This document shows, piece after piece, positions 1-11,740 of a stretch of DNA of 64,000 bases. The number at the start of each line of letters is the position of its first letter. The stretch's first letter is position 1. The position numbers and the translations under genes were made by a program. A model generated the notes under the pieces. That model had not been told where the DNA came from. It worked only from the letters and a program-made list of their open reading frames with translations, and did no database searches. This DNA is from Punica granatum. Lineage: Eukaryota; Streptophyta; Magnoliopsida; Myrtales; Lythraceae. Location of the stretch: NCBI RefSeq assembly GCF_007655135.1, contig NC_045130.1, positions 29,880,605 through 29,944,604 on the forward strand, read 5' to 3'.

Positions 1-240
1 AGGCGAGACACACACAGATATATATGTGTCGGAATGTGCGGTCAATGTAAAACCTAGGGTATTGGCCGTGGCAACCAACCAAATTAAAAGAGAGATTTCT
101 CTCATGCCAATTTGGTGGCTGCGTGCACACAATCCAGAGAAGAAAAAATAGGGAGTCGAGAGTTTAAAATAAAAAGAAAAAATTATAATTAGAATAAAGA
201 AAAGTGTGATTCTTAATTGCGTGAGAAGTCTTAGCATGAC

Positions 241-340
241 CAATAAGATGTAATTCAGTTGGTAACACGCTATTGTTCTAAGCACTAAGTCGGGGGTTGG
301 ACTTGGGAGCAAATAAGGAGGGGGAAGTGTCCCCCCACGT
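241..340 (+). mobile_element. SINE-like insertion in M1 of copy 1
   Basis: Absent from the matching positions of copies 2 and 3. Contains a box-A-like AATTCAGTTGG and a box-B-like GGTTGGACTTGGG, the layout of a tRNA-derived pol III promoter. No clear tail or duplication, so probably truncated. Confidence 0.5.
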
Positions 341-399
341 GTGCGACTAGTCAGATGATTGGATACAAATACCATCGCGTGGTTACTGAAGGTATACTC

Positions 400-1500
400 T
401 AATCCTTGACCATCGGAATTTGAAATTTACATCCACTTTAATAGCTTTTAAAATACACGATTTACATGTATTAAAGCACCAAGGCTTCTTAAGGCATATC
501 AATTGAAAAGGAACTCAAAAAGATTTCTATTGAAATTTTATTAATTCTTTTATACACCCACGCAAATGCGCGGCCTTGCACCTGATTTAAATAGTGACAA
601 CCTTCACAGTTTTTACTTTTACAATCCCGTATCCACGTCATGTCTTTTGCATCGGAATTGATCTACTTTTTGCCTCTGGGATGCTTGTCCTGATGAAAGG
701 ATATACACTACTTACTGAAGTCCTTGTCCGAGATAAGGACAATTTATTTGCTTTCATTTAAGTTACGATATTGGCAATCCTAATTATATATGAAGCAATT
801 ACTATATAAATTATTAATTTGTTTGAGTTAGATTGAGATCTTGACAAATCTTGCTGGTGCTTTTTTTTTTCTCCCAATGGTTATAAGGGAGGTTTATGAG
901 TGTAATATAGTTAAATAGAAATCATAATATCTAATAATGGGTCATGAATAGTCTCACTATGAATCCTCTCGGTTACTATATATATACGCATTAATAATTT
1001 GTTTGAGTTGGATTGGTGGATGTTGTCTTGTCTCGTATTAAAGTGGAAAATCTTTGAAAGGTAAGTTGCATATATTGAGTTAATCTATGTAGCACATTAT
1101 GTTCATCTTGATCAGTAGTTACGAGTTTCGTCCAAGACATACCCTAGACTTTGTTGACACTTCTCCAAGTATATTGGTTCTGCCCTTATACTCGAGGAGG
1201 ATCAATCTTTCTGAGCCTTTTTATTTATGTGTGGCATCCGGGTTGTATAATCATATTTCCTTTGCCTTCGGGGGTAAAGGTAAGCTTACAGAACTAGACC
1301 GAACATTTGATATGACAAGTTTCTGAAAGACCATCGGTAGGGAATAGGGATAAAACAAATTGTTCTTAATGTCCTGCAAGATCCCCCAGTGGAGAACAAT
1401 TTATTGTCTGTTTGTTGGTCTGCCGACTTTATTAGAACTTTGCGAATCTGATTTACATACAAATTCATCACATAATTGGATGCTTATTATTAAACGAAGA
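400..1500. other. Non-coding stretch
   Basis: AT-rich sequence between M1 and M2 with no recognisable gene. The small reading frames here lack any motif I know. Confidence 0.6.
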
Positions 1501-1504
1501 TCTT

Positions 1505-2190
1505 TTCTGAAGTCTCACCATTTCAAAGAAAGTATTTCCACCCGATGTAGCTTTCGTCTAACTGATTAGGGCTGGTTAAGTATTACTTGAAAAGGAATGT
1601 CTCAGGACGCAAGCTGCACATGGAGGCTGCCATTCACGAGCTAAACTTTTACGAGCTTGATCAACGGAGTTCTGCTTAATCCACACTTTTCCAACTCGTC
1701 ACTCTTACCTTTCATTTGGCTCCAAACTTTACTTGGCCTTTATCTTTGCTTATAAGTTTGAACTTATCTTGCTTGAAAACGGAGGACAAAATGGTACTTC
1801 GTCTGCTCCCATGGTAAAAGATATATGCTCATAGAAATTGGGCGCAAGATATTCAACTCGCAAGGTTAGGGCAGAAGAAGTACCATCTTTCACCTTCCAT
1901 TTTCAAGCAAGATCGGTTGGATATAAAACAGAAAAAACAGAAAAGAAAATGCTTGTTAAGGTTTAGAATCAAATTTAAGGGAAAAACATGAGTTGGGCAA
2001 GTGTTTATTAAGTACAGGTAACTTCCCACAGATTGAGGTCGTACTTGTTGATTTTTGGATGACCTTGATGTGTAGCTTGCGGCTGAGCTCATTCTTGTTC
2101 AGGTAGTACCCAACCAACTAAACATCTGTCGGATGAAATTCGAAGGCTGGTGGAAGGTTTTTTTTTTTCTTTTGCTGCATGGAAATTAGG
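1505..2190. repeat. Long inverted repeat (M2), copy 1
   Basis: The arms, about 1505-1795 and 1885-2190, are diverged reverse complements around a short loop. The core of the left arm, TACTTGAAAAGGAATG, pairs with TACCTGAACAAGAATG on the other strand. Same structure as at 17800 and 32770. Confidence 0.6.
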
Positions 2191-3059
2191 AGAAATTTTG
2201 TCCCGATAATGAGCATTCAATTAGTGGATGAAACCATAGAACGTACGTTGTATCACAAAATAAGATAAACTAGATAATTATGTTGTGCATGATATTATAA
2301 TAGCTTGTACGATCTATTTTGAAATATAAAATTCTTTTATAGTCGTAATTATGAGTATACTATAACTCCTGATAAAGATAACCTATCATTCAATGGCTCC
2401 CATGGTCGCGTTAGCACGACACAGTGTAATTCTAGAAATTGCCACTTACTAAGGTATCTTTAAGGAGCCATCTTACTACTTTTGATAAACATATTTCACG
2501 ATGAAGTCGTACATATCCTTTTCCGATTGGATCTACAAGTAACAAGATGTCACTGGCATATTAAAATGTTCAGTGAACCCATTTACATGGGCAACAATAA
2601 TCTCTTCTCTGAGTTTTTGTAAACGTGATGCTAAGAACTGCTAAACAGCTACTCAAATAGAAGAATCATATCAAGTACTTCTAGAATGAAATCTCCCGAC
2701 TATTCCAAACGACCCACCCCATCCAAGATTATTAATGACAGGGAGTCCTTCAATATGAGGCTCTATCAGTAATCATGCAGAATTATCCTGTTTCTCCGAG
2801 GCTGCGCTTCGTATGGTAGAATAGTTAGTGTACCAAATTGATGTAAGTGCTTCTTGTCCCCTTCAGAAAAGGCTGGCTGGTAACCGTTTTTCTGCTATGC
2901 GAAGAACCATCCAACTAAATAATACATAACAATTAGTGATGATCAACGCGACTCGTAAGGTCAAGCATCTAGACGATCTTCATCTACCTCCATAAGTTCC
3001 GACAATCACCGAGCTATTATCGTCCAAAGAGAAAACAAAAACTCAGAACAACCAATTTT

Positions 3060-3620
3060 CATTTAATTCTCTATAGATTTCTCAGGAAAAATGTGTCATG
3101 CATACAACCCCACCTTTATTGTAACTCAAGCACAATAATTTAGAAATCCAATACAAAGAAACAATCTAACCTACGCAAAGCCAATAACCCTCAATTCAAG
3201 TATTGACCATAATGCTACTTTCATGCTAAGTAATTAACTACCCCTCCACCAGATAAAAAAAAATCAACTATATTTACCGATTCTCGAACATTCATTGAGT
3301 TAGACATAAGAAATCATAATCATGGCCCGAAGGAAGCGATGTAATGGATGGTATGTGACCTTTGAATCTGGGGCAAATGCCGCTCTTCCGCCTATTGAAC
3401 CATATATAGGAGCTCCGGATCTAGTGGTATAAACGCTACAAGAGAATCAATGAAACCACGAGATTTCAGTAAGTCCAGCTAGTGATCAAAATCCATTTCT
3501 AAAATTCTAAAGGGCCATATAAATGTAAAGCCCCTTGTTCAGAGGAGCATCTCATTTGGATTCATCCCATTTAAGTCTCTTTTAGTTCTGGAAAACTGAT
3601 TTTCCGTATTTGACTTAAAT
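3060..3620 (-). pseudogene. Decayed copy of the last ARF-GAP exon and its 3' flank
   Basis: Aligns by eye with 40095-40620. The exon part (about 3290-3450, minus strand) still reads GAPIYGSIGGRAAFAPDSK, matching GAPINGSIGGRAAFAPHSK in the intact gene. The frame is then lost, and the conserved C-terminal DYDFSSL segment is not readable in one frame. The splice acceptor CAG of the intact exon is changed to GCG here. No other ARF-GAP exon is present nearby, so this is a non-functional relic carried by the segmental duplication. Confidence 0.85.
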
Positions 3621-3862
3621 TCTCAGTAAATTTATTTGGTAAATCCTATTCCGGTTAGAGATTAGTATCAGTTAAATTGATTTGTTTGAGTTTGTTTCGC
3701 TTAAGCAATCTCATTTGGATTCATCCCATTTAAGTCTCTTTTAGTTCTGGGAAACTGATTTTCCGTATTTGACTTAAATTCTTAGTAAATTTATTTACCG
3801 ATTCCGGTTAGAGATTAGTATCAGTTAAATTGATTTGTTTGAGTTTGTTTCGCTTTAGCAAT
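3549..3862. repeat. Two-copy tandem repeat, period 159 bp
   Basis: Copies at 3549-3707 and 3708-3862 both start ATCTCATTTGGATTCATCCC and are nearly identical. High identity marks a young local duplication directly after the ARF-GAP relic. Confidence 0.9.
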
Positions 3863-4611
3863 GTTTCGGTTCAAGTCCTTATGAATGCAAAAAATTCATG
3901 CTCGGAGAGCTTTACCCCTTTGTGAGCCGACTCAGTCGACTAGATTAGTCGGCACCCAATTAACCTTCCAGATACTAGGGTTAATATCGAAAAAAAGTGA
4001 TTTGTTTGACTTTGACATTTTACATCTTGCCATCTCGGAAAAACACCTTAAATCCTCCAACTCGTCACTTGCATAAGAAGAGTAGATCTTTTGAAACTTC
4101 TTTATGCATATGCTATGAAAATATGCTGACTAGTTTAATTTGAGTCAGTGCGTCGTCCTTCTCAATCCATGCACATACCCTTCATTTTCAAAGTAGCATT
4201 CGCATTTCCAGAAGACAAACAAGAGACAAGTTCTATATTGCAAATGCATAAGTTTGAAATATGAAGAGTGACCACCGTTAGGCTTCGATTTTCCCTTTGG
4301 AACCAGGACCTAAATTAGAAGAAAGATTTGACTGATAATGGATGGCAAAGGAAGTTACTTGCTCGCTCTATATTAGAGTATTCCAACCAATACGCTTATT
4401 AATGAACCTGAGAAAAGGATAAACCTCGAGAGAAATAAGCTAATTTTGGACATGTCATGAACCATGCTCTTAAGTCATTCAGATGTTGATGTATAGTTTC
4501 TATTCTATATATTTTTATTATATATATTGATTAAGAGGCACTTTTATTCATAGTATTTAGGCCCGTGCAATGCACATATTTCTAAGCAAAAATTTATAAT
4601 AAAAATGGAAT
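3863..4611. other. Non-coding stretch with a SINE-like fragment
   Basis: A box-B-like GGTTCAAGTCC at 3868-3878, followed by a GAGAGCTTTACCCC motif, resembles the 3' half of a tRNA-derived SINE also hinted at near 46143-46290. The rest is AT-rich without genes. GTGCAATGCACAT near 4565 resembles a Helitron 3' hairpin but is unplaced. Confidence 0.35.
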
Positions 4612-4871
4612 TTACGTATATATAAAACAAGAAATTAAATTCAATACTTGATCAAATAAGAACTTCAGTTCAATTATAATTGTCAATATGAACTTTATAG
4701 CTGTAAATGTATATAGCAAAGTTTGTTTTGTACTACACAACATATAAATAATAAATAGTAATAATCTTTTTGTTTCAGAGAATTGTAGTAATATCGCGAC
4801 AGCTGCTTGAATTTTGTACATACTTTTTCGTTTAACAGAATAGTACTTATAAATATCCATACATATAATTA

Positions 4872-6677
4872 GGACAAATAGCCCCACATAACACAATTTT
4901 TATCTTATTTTCACTTCCTAACACATTTTTAAAAGTTGTTACGATCTAACACGAATTACCACTTTATTCCCGGATCTAGAACACCGTTAAACTCCGTCTA
5001 AAAATCGTTAAATACCGTTAGACGGAGTTTAATGGTGTGTTAGATCCGAAAATAAAATGGTAATTCGTGTTAGATCGTGACAACTTTTAAAAACGTGCTA
5101 GGAAGTAAAAATAAGGTAGAAACAGTGCTACATAGAGCTATTTTCTAAAAAAAATATTTACCACTCTTTTCAGTGTTCTGATTTTGATACATTTTGTGAA
5201 CCGTATGATCTCAAAATGAGGTGAAAATTTTACCCCATGTTCCCGATGTTATTATAAAGCTTTACACAAATTTTTAGAATTTTCTGGGTGGTGAATTTTC
5301 AAATAAAAAATATTTACCTTTTTTTTTGGTGTTGTGATTTAGATAGATTTTGTGAATCGTCCGATCTCAAAACGAGATGAAACTTTTACCCCACATTCCT
5401 AATATTATTGTAAAAGCTCTATACAAAATTTTTTTTTCTGGGCGGTAAATCTTCAAATAAAAAATAATTACCCTTCTTTTTGGTACTTTGATTTTGATAG
5501 TTTTTGTGAACCGTCCGATCTCAAAACGAGATAAAAATTTTTCTCCATGTTCCTAACATTATTATAAAACTCCTCACAGATTTTCAGATTTTTCTGGGCC
5601 GTGAATCTTCAGATAAAATATATTTACCCATCTTTTCGATGTTCCGATTTTGATAGTTTTTGTGAATCGCCCGACCTCAAAATGAGACGAAACTTTTACC
5701 CCATGTTCCTGATGTTATTATAAAGCTCCACACAAATTTTCATATTTTTATGGATGATGAATCTTCAGATAAAAAATATTTACCTCTTTTTTCGGTGTTA
5801 TGATTTAGATAGCTTTTTTGAATCGTCCGATCTCAAAACGAGGTGAAAATTTTACCCCACGTTTCTGATATTATTATAAAGATCTGCAAAAAAATTTCAA
5901 AATTTTTGGGGGGTGAATTTTCAGATAAAAAATAATTACCATTCTTTTCGGTACTCTGATTTTGATAGTTTTTGTGAACCATCCGATCTCAAAACGAGAT
6001 GAAACTTTTTTTCCATGTTCCTAACATTATTATAAAGCTCATCACAGATTTCCATATTTTTCTGGACAATGAATCTTCAGATAAAATATGTTTATCTATC
6101 ATTTCGGTGTTCCGATTTTGATAATTTTTGTGAATCGTTCAATCTCAAAACGAGATGAAACTTTTACCCCATGTTCTTGATATTATTATAAAGCTCCACA
6201 CAGATTTTCAGATTTTTCTGGGCTGTGAATCTTCAGATAAAAAATATTTACCCTTTTTTTTGATATTCTGATTTTGATAGTTTTTGTGAATTGTTTGATC
6301 TCAAAAATAGTTTAAAATTTTAACCTTGTTCCTGATATTATTATAAAGCTCCACAATAATTTTAAGATTTTTCTAAGTGATGGATCTTCAAATAAAAAAA
6401 AGAAAAAATAGCTTCATATAGCACAGTTTTTACTTTATTTTCACTTCCTAGAGCGTTTTTAAGTTGTCACGATCTAGCACGAATCACCATTTTATTCCCT
6501 AATCTAGCACACCGTTAAACTCTGTCTAAGTGTGTTTAACGGTTTTTAGACAGAGTTTAACGATGTGCTAGATCCGGGAATAAAATGGTAATTCGTGCTA
6601 GATCGTGACAACTTTTAAAAACGTGCTAAGAAGTAAAAATAAGGTAAAAACTGTGCTATATAGGGCTATTTTCCCCG
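4872..6677. mobile_element. Non-autonomous foldback element, 1.8 kb
   Basis: Flanked by a perfect 8-bp direct repeat, TATAATTA (4864-4871 and 6678-6685). The matching site in copy 2 (near 29595) is uninterrupted. Each end is itself a palindrome of about 270 bp (about 4872-5145 and 6400-6677) containing GATCTAACACGAATTACCA-type arms around a short centre. The outer ends are inverted (GGACAAATAGCCC and GGGGAAAATAGCCC). The middle is a tandem array. No coding capacity. An 8-bp duplication suggests a hAT-like or Foldback-type transposase acting in trans. Confidence 0.85.
5150..6395. repeat. Eight tandem repeats of about 156 bp inside the foldback element
   Basis: The marker phrase GATTTTGATAG-TTTTTGTGAA recurs near 5181, 5337, 5491, 5647, 5801, 5960, 6114 and 6272. 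Units three apart share private variants (5337 with 5801; 5491 with 5960; 5647 with 6114). This gives a higher-order period of about 465 bp. Confidence 0.85.
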
Positions 6678-9559
6678 TATAATTATTTGAGAGACCATTA
6701 GCTAAATATAATAGAACAATTCATTTACCAATATAATTTCCAAGAAAAATGATTTAAAAAAATCTAAAATTCTAATCATTCAATTTTATTTGATGAAAGT
6801 ACGATCATAACGCGATCAACGATTGCATAGTAAATAAGATCTAGAAATTTAACAAAGTTGAATTACGATGATTATTTATGTTAAAGGCTTTTACAGAAAA
6901 ACTAAAATATTTCAAAATAAACTAATATTTTTTTAAAAAAACTTATATTGTTGAAGCTGAAAAAATGCAATAATCTTCTTGTAATAAATTATCTTCTAAA
7001 ATAAAATAAAATTACTGATATAATGTCTCCTTTAACAAATAAGATCTATTCTTCTACATATGACTTCGTAAGTTGGATACTATATGGCTCAATTCCAAGA
7101 TATCAGAGTACCACTCAACACAAGATCAAATAGTTTCTAAAGGAGTAAAGACAAAAATCCAAATATAAAATAATATGCAGTGAAAAGATAATCATTAATC
7201 TCTCTTTTGAATAATTAAGTTTATTTCAAATCAATATTTTTAGTGAGTAAGTGAAAAAAACAAAAAACAAAAAAAAACCCAAAAGAGTGCATAATTAAAT
7301 TACATCATCCTATCTCTCAAATATAAATTATATGAATGCACTCTCTATCCTCGAGGTCTCGTATGACAGTGAGCCCCAAAATTGATCAAAATTGATCCTC
7401 TCCCCCAGTCAACCAAGTTGACCAACGGAATTGTTAATGGATCGAACGAAAAAGTTAACTTTGACCTCTTTATACCATGATTACATAAATAATAATAATA
7501 ATAATAATTGTGTGCACTCGAATTTTATCTCGTTGGGGCACGCATGCGCAAAGTCTATGCAACGCGGCTCGGGAGTGTCCACCTTTCCGGGGGCGCGCGA
7601 CGAACACGCGTGAGAAGGAGTCGCCACTTACTATTTACGACCCGTAGGTCGAAAGCCGTTGAGTCGCCCGGGTCTAGGGGTACGGGGTACACCTAAATAC
7701 TAAGGCAATGGTCATACAGAACTGGAAATTCCGAATTCGGGGGTTCTATTACGTGCGGCCTATATCCTGCACGCCCTTTGGTACTCTAGTTTGCTAGGCT
7801 TACCGTTTTGTTTATTTACCGCGTGATTTAGGGTTGCAATTAACTCGCCCATTTTAACACCGTAAAGTCGATGAATTGATCAAGTTAGACCAAGAATTCG
7901 AAAGATGAGTAGGCTTGTGTGTCGAGGAATCGGTTCACTATCTTAGCATCACAATTCATCGAACCGTGGTAGTCGATTCCCTGCGTGAACCGAAACCACG
8001 AGTATTCGAGCTTACTCATCTCTTGGTAACAATAGACCGACTTGACCGGTTCGACACTCGGACCTCTCGCTCGCCGATCGGGGATCCTTACAAATGAATG
8101 AGTGAATGTACAGATAAAATCCTCGCAATGTTCTCTCGAATAATTATAAAGTACGACTGAATAAGTAAATAGATCCCGATCGGTTTGCATTGGGCCAATA
8201 TTCCACTCCGGCTCTCTGTGTATTTTGAATAACCGATAAATAAATTAAGGTAACGCGGGCTCGAAGAGCCGGGGGTCAGATCTAATCGAACCGACGGTTT
8301 GTAGGAGAACCGATTAGTTCCCACTGTAACCATTGGACCGATCGAGCTCCCGGGTGATATTTAAACATGTTTCACACATCTAATCCAAATTGCCTTCCAC
8401 ATAGGCCACATTTGGAGTGTGATGGTGACTTGAGGCTAGATCCCATTCCGCACTCGGGTTACACGCGCTCAGTGAGTTAGAAGGCGTTAGACCTCGTGTT
8501 CGGTGATTTGAGGCGTTGGGCCCCTGCAACACGTAACCTATGGGCTCGGACCCGAACCACAACAAATTAGCAAAAGCAAATGGAAAATAGAAGAAAAATG
8601 ATAAAACTGATGGAAAAACAAACGACAACTGACAAATATAGATAAATACAGATAAGTTGTATGTTAAGTCGAATGTACGTGACTTAATCAGTTATTAACC
8701 GGGATTGATTAGCAAACAATGTATCTAACCTAGGCCAACAAAGAGGTGGGCTGGGATGTGGTTCTAGGCCAATTAAATGTGTGAATTTGTTTTAGAACTC
8801 TATTTTGTGAGGTGTCACTGCGGTTTCACCGAATTCGCCAAACCTGTATTTTGACTCTAGATTAGAATCTAGCATTCCGCCTATCCATTATCTAATGTTT
8901 GATTAAGCCAAATGCATGATTAATCCGATTTTTCGTGTTTTGCAACAGAAATGAAATGCTCACCACCGAATCTACAATAGGGAGATAGAAACACCGAAAG
9001 TGAACGGAATGGGCCGTGCGAATGAAACTCGCACTCGAACGGGTCGCCCTTTTCCGTTCATAGATCGAGGTGTTTCCGACTCCCTAATGCCTAGGATATC
9101 GGTGAAGCACGGAATGACGATTATGCCTTTGATCGGTAAAACGTGTGTAGTTCACATATAAATTAAAGATCGCGTGACACGAAGAGGTCTAAAAAGGACT
9201 CGCGCGTCTTGACTCGAGCCGCCTCAAATTGGGCCCAGACTCGAGTCATAGTACGCGAGTACTCGCTAGACACCGATTATATTCGTGTTACACGTCTCGG
9301 TGCTTTGAAATTGTGAGCTTTTTAAAGAAAATGGCATTTCCGCCGTTCCGTGAACCATCGATGCGCTTACGAATTGGCGATCAATTTATCGAATTATTTA
9401 GTCCAAGTGATTTAATTAACCGAATGATACGTTCCGTTTCTCCCATTTGTGAAATTATTCGGTGGTAGTGATATTATATCGAGGAATTGTGGACTTGACG
9501 GATAATCTTCCAAAACTAACTCTCCTAGGAGGCAGCTAGCACATGATCGACGATAAAAA

Positions 9560-10320
9560 CACAAAATATGGGTACACTCAATTCCAAGGGACGATTCCGA
9601 AGCAACGAAGGAGACCGTCCTAAACCCGGGAAGGGTCAAAGGGCACTCGGCCACCTCTCCAAGGGTTAGGCCGAGAGCTCTCCTTGACCCGACTTGGGTT
9701 ATGGAGAGTCTCCTACGTCGATTCTAGCCGTACCTTGCATACATAATATATCGAGCACAATAATAACACATATTTTGGTGATAATGGAAGGAAACCGATG
9801 CCGCCAAGATCTCGAAACACAACCGAACATACAAACGAACACATACAATATATATATATAAAGGAATCGGTAAAACGGCGTCGATTCATGCAATGGTAAA
9901 ACGCGAAAACACGGGAACCAATCTATTTCGAAATGAAAGAGGTTTCCTTGGACCCGTGTGGTCCAAAGAAACTCTCGGCCACATCCCCTCAAGAGTGGCC
10001 GTGAGTTTTCATGGCTCATACGGCTCAAGACGGGCTCTTCAATTCCGATCTAAATCATTTCCCGTCATACTAATACATTACATGCGATAAACGACAGAAA
10101 AACACGGGAACCAACTAACTTCGGGGAAGGAGAGGCCGCCCTAGCCTCGAGTGAGCCAAGAGAGCTCACGGGTCCCTTCCTTGGGACTAGGCCGTGGGTT
10201 CCCTTGGTTCGACCGTAGCTTAGACGTCTCTCCTACCTCGATCCTAGCCATTTCGCATCACGTACATACGTCATATGGACGTGCAACGTGATAAACGACG
10301 TACATTTACATGGGAATATA
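9560..10320. repeat. Diverged direct repeats inside the 6-kb insertion
   Basis: Three related blocks (starting near 9560, 9880 and 10090) each run from an ACACGGGAACC-type or similar phrase, through a GGCC...GAGAG core and a TCTCCTACSTCGATTCTAGCC-type phrase, to an ACATA-rich tail. Confidence 0.55.
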
Positions 10321-10679
10321 TAAAACTTGAACTTGCATGCATTTCGGTTTATTAACTACCCCAACCCCCATAACAAACAAGTATCGAAGATCCTAGCTTC
10401 TCTAAGTCGTAGGGGAGTTTTACCTAGCCTCGGAACACGAAAGAGTCGGAGAAGTGGCAAAGGGAGTCGGGAGACTCGGCTGGAACGAACAGACCCGAAC
10501 CGGTGCAGTCGAGTCGACTGGCAGACCCGACTAGCAGTCTGGCTTGTTGGGGCTGCACTGGTTGATCGGGATGGAATTTTCACGCGGGGCCAGTTGCGTT
10601 GGATTCCCAAGAAACTAAGGATCGCGCCTGTGGTGGTTTCGGGAGGAGAGCATGTGTAGATTTTTCGGAAATCAAGAAC

Positions 10680-11040
10680 AAAATCAGGTCAGTAAAAAAG
10701 GACAGACCTAGTCGGGTCAAAACAGACCTGTTTGGCACCCGATGAAGAAACGGCTCCACAGGAGGCTCCCGGTGGTCTTTTGATGCAGGGTCAGTGGCAT
10801 TGGACTCCTAACTGACTGAGAATCACGGTGATAGGTAGTTCGTAGTGAGATTCAACTCGAGCTGACCTGTACGTTCCTGCAAAATTCGGGTTAGAAAAGA
10901 AAACCAGAGGAACAAACCCGACTGGCACTCGATGAAGAAACGATTCTACGGGAGGCTCCCGGTGGTCTTTTGATGCAAGGTCGGTGGCATTGGACTCCTC
11001 ACTAAGTGAGGATCATGCATGCAGTGGTTTCATGAGGATT
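10680..11040. repeat. Tandem repeat of about 190 bp inside the 6-kb insertion
   Basis: Two copies share CGATGAAGAAACG and GGAGGCTCCCGGTGGTCTTT, with GTGGCATTGGACTCCT following in each. Confidence 0.8.
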
Positions 11041-11309
11041 GGACATGTCGATTTTCCTGAAAGATGCAAAGAAAACCGGGAAAAAACTGGAAAAATCTAT
11101 GAAAGGAGAAAGGAGAGAAAAAGCGGTGGTGCACAGTTGAACGGCTCTCGGCACGTGACCACCTTGTCACGAGAAAGAGTGACGGTCATGAGGAACCCCT
11201 AGGAAGTGATGGCATGACTCGCCATGGTCGTGGGAAGAAATGGCGTACCAAGGATCCCGGGGTGGCTATGGAAACCCGTTTCTGTACTGTTTCTGTTACC
11301 TGCTGAAAC

Positions 11310-11740
11310 GGTATGTTGGAGGCTTCGAACGCTAAAACTAAGTTCGGAAATGGATTTAGAAGGTCGAAAACATGTGGGGTAAGAAGTTTGGTCAAGGATT
11401 GGGCAAAGTCGGGGGGCGGGACTCGCCTAGGAACCGGGAAAGTACCTAGAGACCCGATTCTGGATTGTTCTGGATCTGCATGCTGGAAGCTTCAAATGCT
11501 GAAACTAACACCGGAAATGGACTCAGGAGGTCGAATACATGTGGGATATGTAGTTTGTTTAAGGCTCGGATAAGTTGGGAAGGAAGAACTCGCCTAGAAA
11601 TCGGAAAACTCCCTAGGGATCCGAATCTGGATTGGGCTGAAACGGGACCTAGATGACTTCAAATGGCAAAACTAACACCGTGAATGGACTCGGGAGGTCG
11701 AAAACATGGGGGATATGAAGTTTGGTCAAGTTTGGTTCGG
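11310..11740. repeat. Three repeats of about 180 bp inside the 6-kb insertion
   Basis: Each copy has a GGAAATGGA-type core, AGGTCGAAAACATGTGGG and a GAAACTAACACCGG-like phrase. This explains the overlapping short reading frames there, which are not genes. Confidence 0.75.

Noticed and set aside
5150..6395. CRISPR-like or centromeric satellite array
   Set aside because: Units are contiguous without spacers and are enclosed in a mobile element in plant nuclear DNA.
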